Assembly: GCA_050250665.1 (NCBI GenBank)
Contig: JBFWOF010000007.1
Location: 76,797 to 140,796 of the forward strand
Direction of reading: 5' to 3'
Origin: JADKFD01 sp050250665
GTDB lineage: Bacteria > Pseudomonadota > Gammaproteobacteria > Xanthomonadales > SZUA-5
DNA length: 64,000 nt
Position numbers and translations under genes: made by a program. Below, one piece after another: positions 52,546-60,893 of this stretch. Under the pieces are notes generated by a model. That model was not told where the DNA came from. It saw only the letters and a list, made by a program, of their open reading frames with translations, and searched no databases. How positions within the stretch are numbered: position 1 is the stretch's first letter; the number at the start of each line of letters is the position of its first letter.

Positions 52546-52679
52546 GGGTTCATGGCCCGTGCGCAGTGTCGGGCCGAAAAAGGTGGCTCGCAGTGACGCC
52601 GGGAATTCGTTCAGAGGGACCCTGGTCGGGCTAGACTGCTTATGGGGCCTTCTTTCCAGAACAAGTTTTGGCGCGATCC

Positions 52680-53231
52680 ATGCGATCTTCGGTCGACATC
52701 ACGCAATGTCTGCAGCGCTGGAAGTCCGGCGATCGTGCGGCGCTCGATGAGCTGGCTGTGCTCGTGCAGGGGCAGCTGCGTGAGCTCGCGGCGGCACGTT
52801 TGCGCAGTGAGCGGCAGGTCACCCTGCAGCCCACCGCGCTGGTGAACGAGGCGATGCTGCGCCTGCTGGGTGGCGACGTGGATTGGCGCGACCGCGCGCA
52901 TTTTTTTGCTTTCGCAGCGTTGCACATGCGCAGCGTGCTGGTCGACCAGGCCCGTGCCCGGCAATCGCAGCGACGCGGCGGCGACCTGGTGCAGGTGACC
53001 CTGGGTGAGGAACTGGTCGACCCCGATGCCGACCTCGGCATTCTCGAGTTGCATCAGGCGCTGGAGCGGCTGGAGGCCATCGACGCCGATTCGGCGAAAG
53101 TTGTCGAGCTGACCTATTTCGGCGGACTCGGGCGTGAAGAGGTGGCCGAGGCGCTCGGGTGTTCGGTTTCCAGCGTGTTTCGGGCCCTGCGCTTCGGCCA
53201 GGCCTGGCTGCGTCAGGCGTTAAGCGAGTGA
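52680..53231 (+). CDS. ECF sigma factor, TIGR02999-like (module 3)
   Basis: A 183-residue sigma factor read from the ATG at 52680; a TTG four codons earlier is possible. Region 2 has LRELAAARLRSERQVTLQPTALVNEAMLRLL, HFFAFAALHMRSVLVDQARAR; region 4 has VVELTYFGGLGREEVAEALGCSVSSVFRALRFGQAWL. Its stop overlaps the kinase GTG start as GTGA, so the pair is translationally coupled. It is divergent from the tagged propeller gene. No anti-sigma gene is present. Confidence 0.88.
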   Translation: MRSSVDITQCLQRWKSGDRAALDELAVLVQGQLRELAAARLRSERQVTLQPTALVNEAMLRLLGGDVDWRDRAHFFAFAALHMRSVLVDQARARQSQRRGGDLVQVTLGEELVDPDADLGILELHQALERLEAIDADSAKVVELTYFGGLGREEVAEALGCSVSSVFRALRFGQAWLRQALSE

Positions 53232-55993
53232 GCGGCGGAACGGCGCCTGGGCTGCGCGAGAGCTTCGATCGTCTGATCGAGATGGCACCCGATCAGCGTC
53301 ACGCGGCGCTGGCGGAACTCGATGCCCAGCACCCTGAGTTGGCCGAACAGCTACGCAAACTGCTGCCCTCGGGTGGCACATCCGGTGAAGCCGACGACCC
53401 GGTCGCCGAGCGCCTGCTGCCCAGCCTGGATGGCGCGCCACCTGGGCACGGTCAGCTCGGCCCTTATCGCTTGCTGCGCCTGCTCGGCGCGGGCGGCATG
53501 GGTTGGGTCTATCTGGCCGAGCGCGACGCCGACGGGGTGCGCCAGCAGGTTGCCCTGAAGCTGGTGCGTGGCGCCGGAGAAGCCGCGGCGAACGATCTGT
53601 TTCAGCGCGAACGCAGCGTGCTCGCGAGCCTGCAGCACCCCAATATTGCGCGTTTTCTCGATGCGGGCACGGTCGCGGGTCAACCCTATCTGGTCATGGA
53701 GTACGTGGACGGCCAGTCCCTGGCAAGCTGGCTGGAAAAACGTCAGCCCAGTCTGCAGCAGCGACTGGATCTGGTTGCGGCGCTGGCGCGGGCGGTTGAC
53801 CACGCGCACGCCAACCTGGTCGTGCATCGCGATTTGAAGCCGGCCAACCTGCTGGTGCGCGGCGACGACAGCCCCGTTCTGCTGGACTTCGGCATTGCCA
53901 AGCTCCTCGACGCCGAGGACGCCAACCGGGTGACCTCTACGCGCGTTTACACACCCACTTACGCCGCGCCCGAACAGATTGCCGGACGTCCAGTCACCGT
54001 GGCGACGGACGTGCATGCGCTGGGTTTGCTGCTGTTCGAACTGTTGTGCGGCGAACCGGCGCGTGGCGAGAAGGACGAGACACCGAGAACGCGGCCTGGC
54101 GACGTCGCCCGTGCATCCAGCGTGCCCTGGGTTCGCCGCGACGCCGACGCCATCAACGTCGAGCTTGATCGCATCGTGGCGATGGCCGTGCGGGAAGAGC
54201 CCGAACGCCGCTATCGGTCTGCGGGCGATCTGGCCGCGGATATCGAGCGCTGGCAGCGTGGCCTTCAGGTTCAGGCCATGCCCGACACCGTTCGCTATCG
54301 CAGCCGCAAATGGCTGCGCCGCCATCGATGGGGCGTTTCGGTAGCGGCCGCGGCGGTGCTGGCCACGGCCTTCTTTGTCGTACAACTGCAAGCATCGCTG
54401 CAACGCGCGCTGACGGCCGAGCAGGAGGCGCAGCAGAAGGCGCGCACCGCGCAGGCGGTGGCAGATCTCATGACCGACCTGTTCAGCGGTGCCGACCCGC
54501 GCGTCGCCCGCAACGCTGACGTCAGCGCCCGTGCGCTGCTCGAACGCGGGGCCGAGCGCCTGAGCACGCACCGAAGCGGTGATGCTGCCATCGACGCCCA
54601 ACTGCGTCTCACCATGGGCGTGCTGCTTGCGGGGATAGGCGATCCCGCTGCAGCCGTGTCGCAGTTCGACGCCGGCCTGGCCACTCAACCACCCGATCCG
54701 CTGATGCGGGCTGAATTGCTGCATGAGCGCGCCCGGGCGCTGACGAGGCAGGGAAAGAACATCGAAGCGGAACCTTCCGCGCGGCAGGCATTGGCCTTGC
54801 GCGAGGCGAGTCTGGGCCCCAATGCCCCGGCGGTGGGGCATGCACTGAATTCGCTGGGCGTTGCGTTGCAGAATCAAAACCGTGATGACGAAGCCGAAGC
54901 GCAGTTTCTTCGCGCCGAGGCCATCTTCGGCGCGCAGCAGCCTCCGGATCTGGAGGCGCTGGCATCGTCGCGCCACAACATGGGGCGGGTCGCCCAGAAG
55001 CGCGGCGACTTGCCGTTGGCGATCCGTCGTTTTCGGCAAGCGATCGAAGACAAGACATCGCTCTATGGGGCCGACGATCCGCGCACGTTGCTCACCATGA
55101 TGGTGCTGGGTCAGGCGCTGGCGAGCGCCGGAGACTACGACCACGCCATCGAGTGGCTGCAGCGCGTGGTCGAAGGACGCCGCAAAGCGCATGGCGACCG
55201 AAGCCTGGAAACGGCCTCTGCGCTCAACGAGCTCGCCGCCCACCTGTTTGGCCAAGGCAACCTGGCCCAGGCGCAGGCGCACTACCTGGAAGCGCTTGAG
55301 ATGACGCGCCAGGTCGATCCTGGCTCCTCTGATGCGGCGCTGCTGCTGAACAATCTCGGTGCGCTGCAGGAGGTGCGCGGCGATCTCGAAGGCGCCGAGC
55401 GCAACATGCGCGCATCGCTGCAGCTGCGTCAGCAGCTTTTCGGCGCAGAACACGCCAACACCGTGCGCGTCGAGCACAACCTCTGCCGCGTGCTGGTCGA
55501 GCGGGGCAAGCTCGCCGAGGCGCGGTCCTGCGCCGGGAGTGTGCTCGAGCGCCGCCGCCAAGCGCTGGGTGATGGGCACCCGGAGGTCGACGACAGCCGC
55601 GCCCTGCTCGAAGGACTGAGCCCGTCACCCGACAGAGCCTGGTTGGTCGATCGCTACGATCACTATCGGCAACGAGGTGCTGCGGACCTTGCGCGCACTA
55701 TGCGCTTCGCCTGGCTGCTCGCATCCAGCGAAGGCGACGCGGACGATCTCGAACGCTTGACGAGACTGGCGCAGTCACTGCGTCAGTACCAGGGAACGCG
55801 CTCGATCCGCGCCGCGTTGACGGAACTGCAGCTCGCTCGACTTGCCACGCAACTGGGTCGAGCCGACGTGGCGGTCCAGGCGCTGTCGCGCGGCGAGGCC
55901 GTCCTTGACGATGCCTTGGTGCCACAGTCGCCAGATCGAAAACTGATGGGTGAGCTGCGGGCGGCGCTCGCCGCACCTGCCCGCGCGAAGTGA
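53228..55993 (+). CDS. Membrane-anchored TPR Ser/Thr kinase (module 3)
   Basis: A 921-residue protein read from the GTG at 53228 that overlaps the sigma stop by 4 bp; the longer upstream frame lies inside the sigma gene. The glycine loop is LLGAGGMGWVYLA, the ATP-binding Lys is about K111 (VALKLV), HRDLKPAN lies at about 200-207 and DFG at about 220-222. A membrane helix at about 370-390 (VAAAAVLATAFFVV) precedes tetratricopeptide repeats (AEAQFLRAEAIFG, AIEWLQRVVEGRRKAHG, AQAHYLEALEMTR). The kinase probably phosphorylates its sigma partner in response to a TPR-bound signal. Confidence 0.9.
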   Translation: MSGGTAPGLRESFDRLIEMAPDQRHAALAELDAQHPELAEQLRKLLPSGGTSGEADDPVAERLLPSLDGAPPGHGQLGPYRLLRLLGAGGMGWVYLAERDADGVRQQVALKLVRGAGEAAANDLFQRERSVLASLQHPNIARFLDAGTVAGQPYLVMEYVDGQSLASWLEKRQPSLQQRLDLVAALARAVDHAHANLVVHRDLKPANLLVRGDDSPVLLDFGIAKLLDAEDANRVTSTRVYTPTYAAPEQIAGRPVTVATDVHALGLLLFELLCGEPARGEKDETPRTRPGDVARASSVPWVRRDADAINVELDRIVAMAVREEPERRYRSAGDLAADIERWQRGLQVQAMPDTVRYRSRKWLRRHRWGVSVAAAAVLATAFFVVQLQASLQRALTAEQEAQQKARTAQAVADLMTDLFSGADPRVARNADVSARALLERGAERLSTHRSGDAAIDAQLRLTMGVLLAGIGDPAAAVSQFDAGLATQPPDPLMRAELLHERARALTRQGKNIEAEPSARQALALREASLGPNAPAVGHALNSLGVALQNQNRDDEAEAQFLRAEAIFGAQQPPDLEALASSRHNMGRVAQKRGDLPLAIRRFRQAIEDKTSLYGADDPRTLLTMMVLGQALASAGDYDHAIEWLQRVVEGRRKAHGDRSLETASALNELAAHLFGQGNLAQAQAHYLEALEMTRQVDPGSSDAALLLNNLGALQEVRGDLEGAERNMRASLQLRQQLFGAEHANTVRVEHNLCRVLVERGKLAEARSCAGSVLERRRQALGDGHPEVDDSRALLEGLSPSPDRAWLVDRYDHYRQRGAADLARTMRFAWLLASSEGDADDLERLTRLAQSLRQYQGTRSIRAALTELQLARLATQLGRADVAVQALSRGEAVLDDALVPQSPDRKLMGELRAALAAPARAK

Positions 55994-56206
55994 TCCCAAC
56001 ACGTGCCAAACCCATCCTGAACGCCGAACTGGCGCCCGAGGCCCCGCAGCGGCGGCGGATGGAGCTTCTGGAGAGCACACGGTTGCAGTGACCGGCTGAA
56101 GCCCGGGCGTGGACAACTGTGACAAGGTCCAAGCTGGCTGATTCCATCGCGTCAGCGTCTGGTCGGGGCAAAGCTGTGCCGATCTGCACCCTCGGTTCAG
56201 CAGTCC

Positions 56207-57325
56207 TCAGTGCCTGGCCAGTTCATAAGCCGTGCTGCGCCCGCCGCCCGGCGTCCTGATCAACAGACCCAAGTCCAGCAACTGGGTGATGTCGCGTAGT
56301 GCGGTGTCCGGCGAGCACTTGGCCAGGGATGCCCACTTGCTGCTGGTGAGTTTGCCTTCAAGCCCGTCCAGCAGGCGATTGAGCACCTTGGCCTGACGCG
56401 CGTTGAGCGTGGTGCCCGCCCAGCGCTGCCAGAAGCGTGCCTTGACCAGCACTGCGTCCAGGGTGCCGTGGGCGCTGTTGACGGCCCGCGCCAATACGCC
56501 CAGGAACCATGTCAGCCAGGGGGTGACGTCGAGCACGCCTTTCTGGGTACGCTCCAGCACCTCGTAATAGTCCTTGTGCTCGCGCTGAATCTGCGCGGAC
56601 AGACTGTAGAAGCGCTGCGGGCTGGCGTCAGCGCGTGCCAGGAACAGATCGCCGATGGCGCGTGCGATGCGACCGTTCCCATCATCGAAGGGATGCACCG
56701 TGACGAACCACAGGTGCGCCAGCCCCGCCTTGATCAGAGCAGGCTCGCCGGTTTCGCCGTTGGCCCAGGCGAGGAACTGGTCCATTTGGTCGGGCAGCGA
56801 TTCGGCGGGCGGCGCCTCGAAGTGAACCTTGCGCCGACCCACCGGGCCGGAAACCACTTGCATCGGTCCGTCTGCGTCGCTGCGCCACTGGCCGACGGCG
56901 ATCCTGCTCATCCCCGAGAATCCGGTCGGGAACAGCGCCGCATGCCAGCCGTGAAGGCGTTCGACGCTCAACGGCGATGCGGCGCGGGAGGTGGCGTCGA
57001 GCACCATGTCGACCACGCCCTCGACGTGACGGTCCACGGGCGCGACCGCACCGATGTCCACACCAAGGCGCCTCGCGATGGACGAGCGCACTGAGACCAC
57101 GTTCAAGATTTCGCCTTCGATCTCGCTGGTCTTGACCACGTCCTCGGTCAACGCCAGCAGACTGGCCTGATCGCGCAGCGCCACGCCCACATCGGCCAAA
57201 CGGCCGAGCAGGAGCCCCTGGGACCGGCTGGCTTCGGCCAGTGGGCCGGCCAGGATCGCGAGGTCGTAGCGCCAATTCGGCCAGTCGCCAGCTTCCCAGA
57301 TGTAGCGATGTTCTCCGCTGTTCAT
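56207..57325 (-). CDS. Fic-family AMP-transferase with N-terminal inhibitory motif
   Basis: A 372-residue protein. The N-terminal DUF4172-like region (YIWEAGDWPNWRYD) is followed by the inhibitory helix TSEIEGE (S/TxxxE[G/N]), which blocks the active site in class II Fic proteins. The Fic motif is HPFDDGNGRIAR, complete with the catalytic His. A C-terminal winged helix (ASLAKCSPDTALRDITQLLDLGLLIRTPGGGRSTAYEL) suggests DNA binding. It modifies target proteins with AMP, target unknown. It lies between modules 3 and 4, convergent with kinase 3. Confidence 0.88.
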   Translation of the reverse strand: MNSGEHRYIWEAGDWPNWRYDLAILAGPLAEASRSQGLLLGRLADVGVALRDQASLLALTEDVVKTSEIEGEILNVVSVRSSIARRLGVDIGAVAPVDRHVEGVVDMVLDATSRAASPLSVERLHGWHAALFPTGFSGMSRIAVGQWRSDADGPMQVVSGPVGRRKVHFEAPPAESLPDQMDQFLAWANGETGEPALIKAGLAHLWFVTVHPFDDGNGRIARAIGDLFLARADASPQRFYSLSAQIQREHKDYYEVLERTQKGVLDVTPWLTWFLGVLARAVNSAHGTLDAVLVKARFWQRWAGTTLNARQAKVLNRLLDGLEGKLTSSKWASLAKCSPDTALRDITQLLDLGLLIRTPGGGRSTAYELARH

Positions 57326-57506
57326 GCGGAGATTAGAGCCGGCATTCGCCGCAAGCGCAAGTTATTCGACGCATGATCTGCGGAGAATGGTCTGGCTATT
57401 CGCCGCTAGCGACGCCAGTAGCCGCTCCGAACGAAGAGTGATGAGCGGACGCTGAGGGTTTCGGTGCCAACTGCGGTCGGTGGCTGAGCGTCGGTGCGCC
57501 TGTTGC

Positions 57507-60215
57507 TCAGAGGGCGTGCTGCCAAAGCGCCCGGACACGGTTCAGAAACACCGAGTCGGGGGCGAAGGATTTCGGCAGCGCGGCGATACGTGTCTCCAGC
57601 GATTTCGCTTCCTCGGCCACCGGCAGGCCTGCGCTCGCTTGAACTTCGAGCAGCGCCAGATCAGCGGAGAGACGCCAGGGGTTTCCCTCAGGGTACACCC
57701 GGTCCAGCAGGCTGCGGCAGCGCTCAACCTGCTGTTCCATGTCCTCGACTGGCCCTTCGGCCGCGGCGATGCGCGCCCGCAGCAGTGCCACGCTCAGTTC
57801 AGCGCGGGCGGGCACGCCGGATGCGGTTTCCATCAAGGCCGCGGTGGTGTCGAGCTGCCGCACGCTGCCCTCAGGTTCGCCGCGCAGCAGCGCGAGTTCG
57901 GCCAGCAGCAACTCGCCCTCCAGTCGATCGGCTTGCGTCGGCGTCAGTTTGGCAGCGCGCGTGGCCTGCGCTTTTTCCAGCAAGGCAGCGGCTTCGTCCA
58001 GCTGGCCGCTCAGCATCAGCACCCTTCCAAGGTTGGCCTGGGTGCGCGCCACCGCCGGATCGTCGGGCTGGTACAGGGCCAGGCGCAGCGCCAGCGACTC
58101 GCGCTGCGCGGCCGCCGCGCGCGTCAGCTGGCCCGCACGCTCGAAATAGACCCCGAGAGTGCCGACATAGCGGGCGTGGTCGGCCGAGCCGGTCAGATTG
58201 GCCGCCGGCAGTCGGTCAATCACCGACTGCTGCATTGCTGCGGCCACCATAAACTCGCCCAGGTCACTGAAGGACGAAGCCAGCTCCGCTTCGGCGAACA
58301 GAGTCATGCGGCCGTTCTCGCCCTGCAGCGCGCGCTGGTGTTCGAGCATGTCCCGGCGTAGGGCCATGGCCTCGTCGAAGCGCCGCAGCTGGGTCTTGAC
58401 CGTCGCGAGCACCGCGGCGCCATTCTGGGTGCGCGCGTGCCCGGGACCGAGGACCGCGCGCCGCACCTCAAAGGAGCGTTGGAGATAGTCATCGGCCTCT
58501 TCCAGCCAGCCGGCGCGCATGGCATTCAGGCCCAGGTTGTGCCAGGTTGAAGCGAGGTCGATCTCGGGTTCGCCGAGTACCTTGCGGATCTGCAGATGGC
58601 GCAGCAGCAGCTGCTTGGCCTCCTCGTACCCGCTGTTGCCCAGGCTCAGCGCCACCGCCGTTGCCGACTGCCCGACATCGCGTGACATCGGATCGGCGTG
58701 GGCTTCGGCCAGCGCCAGGGCTTCGCGTGCGAGCGGCTCGGCATCGGCGTAGCGCTGCTCGTCGGCCAGGGCCACAGCCCGGTTGCGCAGCAGGTTCGAC
58801 AGCACCAGCGGCCGCGGCGGTTGCACCGTGCGCTCGATCTCGATCGCGAGCTCGGAAGCCGCGCGCCCCTGCGCCGTGCGGCCCAGATGGTCGTACACCC
58901 GCGCCAGGCTATCGTAGAGCGTCGCCTGAGTCGCCGGTTGTTCGGCCAGTTCCGTGCCGATGCGCGCATAGCCGCGGTCGACCATCTCCACCACGGTCAT
59001 GTCACGGCTGCCCTCCTTCTGCACGTCGGCGCCGGCAATGATCGACTCAAGGAAGCCGTTGATCGCACCGGCGGTCGCCGCCTCGCGATCGGCCCGTGCG
59101 GCTTCGGCGAGCGCGCGGTCGCGCTCCAGCTTCAGCTGCCAACCGGCAGCCAGCAGCAGCACCAGCGCGCCGGTCGTGACCGCGAACGCCGGCCAGCGTC
59201 GCTGCAGCAGGCGCAGTGCGCGGTAGCCTGCCGTCGGCGTGCGGGCCTGCACCGGGTAGCGCTGGCGCAGCCGCTCAATGTCGTCGCTCAGTGCCTGCAC
59301 CGAGGTGTAGCGCGCCTGCGGATCAGGCCGCGTGGCCCGGTCGATGATTGCGCCCAGGTCGCCGCGGGATGCCTGCACGTCGCCCACCATGCCCCGCAGC
59401 AGCACTCCCAGGCTGTAGACATCGCTGGGCGTGCCGACCGGAAGCCCGGCTTGCAGCTCCGGGCTGGCATAGCCCGGGGTGTAGGCCTTGACCATGCCGC
59501 CGCTGCTGGCGTCGGCATCGAGCAGGCGGGCAATGCCGAAGTCGAGCAGCCGCGGTCGACCGGCGCCATCGATCAGCACATTGGAGGGCTTCAGGTCGCA
59601 GTGCACGATCAGCTGCGCATGGGCGAAGGCCACCGCCTCGCAGATCAGCCGGAACAGCACCAGCCGCGCATCGAGGGGTGGCGCGGCCTGCGCCAGATAG
59701 CGATCCAGGCGCTCGCCCTCGATGTGCTCCATCACCAGATAGGGACGGCCTAGCGGCGTGGCGCCACCGTCCAGCAGCCTGGCGATGTTCGGGTGGTTGA
59801 GCTGGGCGAGGATCTGCCGCTCTGCCGCGAGCAGGCGCAGCGCACCGTCGCTACCGTGCCCGCGCAGCAGCTTGACCGCGGCGCGCTGCTGGAAATGGCC
59901 GTCGGCGCGCTCGGCGAGGAAGACCGCGCCCATGCCGCCTTCGCCCAGCACATCGACCAGCTTCCAGGCGCCCAGGATATCGCCCACGCCGAGCTCGGCG
60001 CTGGGCGCGGCCGGATCCAGCCCGGCCAGGCGGCGCTGCACCCGGGTCGCTTCCGAGGTCGCTTCCGCCTCACTGTCACGCACCATGCGCAGCACCCGCT
60101 CGGCCAGCGCCGGCTCGGCCTCCAGGGCGGCCAGAGCCGTCGCCCGCTGGGCCTCCGGCAGCTCGACCACCGCTTCGAACAGCGCCCGCAGCCGCGCCAA
60201 CGAAGGCTCAGCCAT
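57507..60215 (-). CDS. Membrane-anchored TPR Ser/Thr kinase, non-RD (module 4)
   Basis: A 902-residue protein whose start overlaps the sigma stop by 8 bp. The glycine loop is VLGEGGMGAVFLA, the ATP-binding Lys is about K115 (AAVKLL) and DFG is at about 225-227. The catalytic loop reads HCDLKPSN (about 205-212): Arg of HRD is Cys, so it is a non-RD kinase. A membrane helix at about 345-365 (AFAVTTGALVLLLAAGW) precedes TPR repeats (ADAEPLAREALALAEAH, EEADDYLQRSFEVRRAVLG). The sequence up to the kinase domain resembles that of the broken module 1 kinase. Confidence 0.9.
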   Translation of the reverse strand: MAEPSLARLRALFEAVVELPEAQRATALAALEAEPALAERVLRMVRDSEAEATSEATRVQRRLAGLDPAAPSAELGVGDILGAWKLVDVLGEGGMGAVFLAERADGHFQQRAAVKLLRGHGSDGALRLLAAERQILAQLNHPNIARLLDGGATPLGRPYLVMEHIEGERLDRYLAQAAPPLDARLVLFRLICEAVAFAHAQLIVHCDLKPSNVLIDGAGRPRLLDFGIARLLDADASSGGMVKAYTPGYASPELQAGLPVGTPSDVYSLGVLLRGMVGDVQASRGDLGAIIDRATRPDPQARYTSVQALSDDIERLRQRYPVQARTPTAGYRALRLLQRRWPAFAVTTGALVLLLAAGWQLKLERDRALAEAARADREAATAGAINGFLESIIAGADVQKEGSRDMTVVEMVDRGYARIGTELAEQPATQATLYDSLARVYDHLGRTAQGRAASELAIEIERTVQPPRPLVLSNLLRNRAVALADEQRYADAEPLAREALALAEAHADPMSRDVGQSATAVALSLGNSGYEEAKQLLLRHLQIRKVLGEPEIDLASTWHNLGLNAMRAGWLEEADDYLQRSFEVRRAVLGPGHARTQNGAAVLATVKTQLRRFDEAMALRRDMLEHQRALQGENGRMTLFAEAELASSFSDLGEFMVAAAMQQSVIDRLPAANLTGSADHARYVGTLGVYFERAGQLTRAAAAQRESLALRLALYQPDDPAVARTQANLGRVLMLSGQLDEAAALLEKAQATRAAKLTPTQADRLEGELLLAELALLRGEPEGSVRQLDTTAALMETASGVPARAELSVALLRARIAAAEGPVEDMEQQVERCRSLLDRVYPEGNPWRLSADLALLEVQASAGLPVAEEAKSLETRIAALPKSFAPDSVFLNRVRALWQHAL

Positions 60216-60771
60216 GGCGCATCGTGTCGTGCAGCCAAGCGCGGAGGAAACGCACTTCGCGCTCGACGGTGCGCAGCGACAGGCCCATCAGCTCGGCGAT
60301 TTCGGCTTGGGTCAGTCCGGCGAAGTAGGTCAGGTGCAGGATCTCGCTGCCACGTGGGTCATCCACCGCCAGTTTGCGCATGGCTTCATCCAGCGCCAGC
60401 AGTTCGAAAGCGTCCTGCTCGATTCCCGCGGCGCTGTCAGTCAGGGTGATCTGTTGCGCACCGCCGCCGCGCTTGTCGGCGGCACGGGCGCGGGCGTGGT
60501 CGATCACCACCGCGCGCATCTTCAGCGACATGGTGGCGAAGAAGTGCGCCCGGTCCTTCAGGGAGATCGGATTCTCGAGCATGCCCACCAGGGCCTCCTG
60601 CAGCACGTCGCGGGCCGTCAGCGTGATCGGGCCACTGCTGCGCAGGCGCTCGGCGGCCATGCGCTGCAGCTGGGCATGGCTGTCGCGCAGCACGGCGTCG
60701 AAGGCGCCGCCATCCCCGGCACTCCAGGCCTGCAGCAACTGGGTCAGCGGACTCGCGGGCTGGGCGGACAT
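60208..60771 (-). CDS. ECF sigma factor, TIGR02999-like (module 4)
   Basis: A 187-residue sigma factor read from the ATG at 60771; the 36-residue upstream extension contains no sigma feature. Region 2 has LQRMAAERLRSSGPITLTARDVLQEALVGML, HFFATMSLKMRAVVIDHARAR; region 4 has ILHLTYFAGLTQAEIAELMGLSLRTVEREVRFLRAWL. It overlaps the kinase gene by 8 bp and is divergent from the tagged FG-GAP gene at 60894 (122-bp gap). Confidence 0.88.
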   Translation of the reverse strand: MSAQPASPLTQLLQAWSAGDGGAFDAVLRDSHAQLQRMAAERLRSSGPITLTARDVLQEALVGMLENPISLKDRAHFFATMSLKMRAVVIDHARARAADKRGGGAQQITLTDSAAGIEQDAFELLALDEAMRKLAVDDPRGSEILHLTYFAGLTQAEIAELMGLSLRTVEREVRFLRAWLHDTMRHG

Positions 60772-60893
60772 CGGCTCTCCGAGCCGGATAGATGCTCGGA
60801 ATATTAGCGTGCCGCTGAGTGCATCGCATGGCGGGTGGGTGCCCCGGATTCCGATAACCCCTACAAGCGCCGCCTTCAACCCGGAGACCCACG

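Noticed and set aside
53351..55579. 742-codon minus-strand frame
   Set aside because: It is antisense to the well-supported module 3 kinase; length is explained by high GC.
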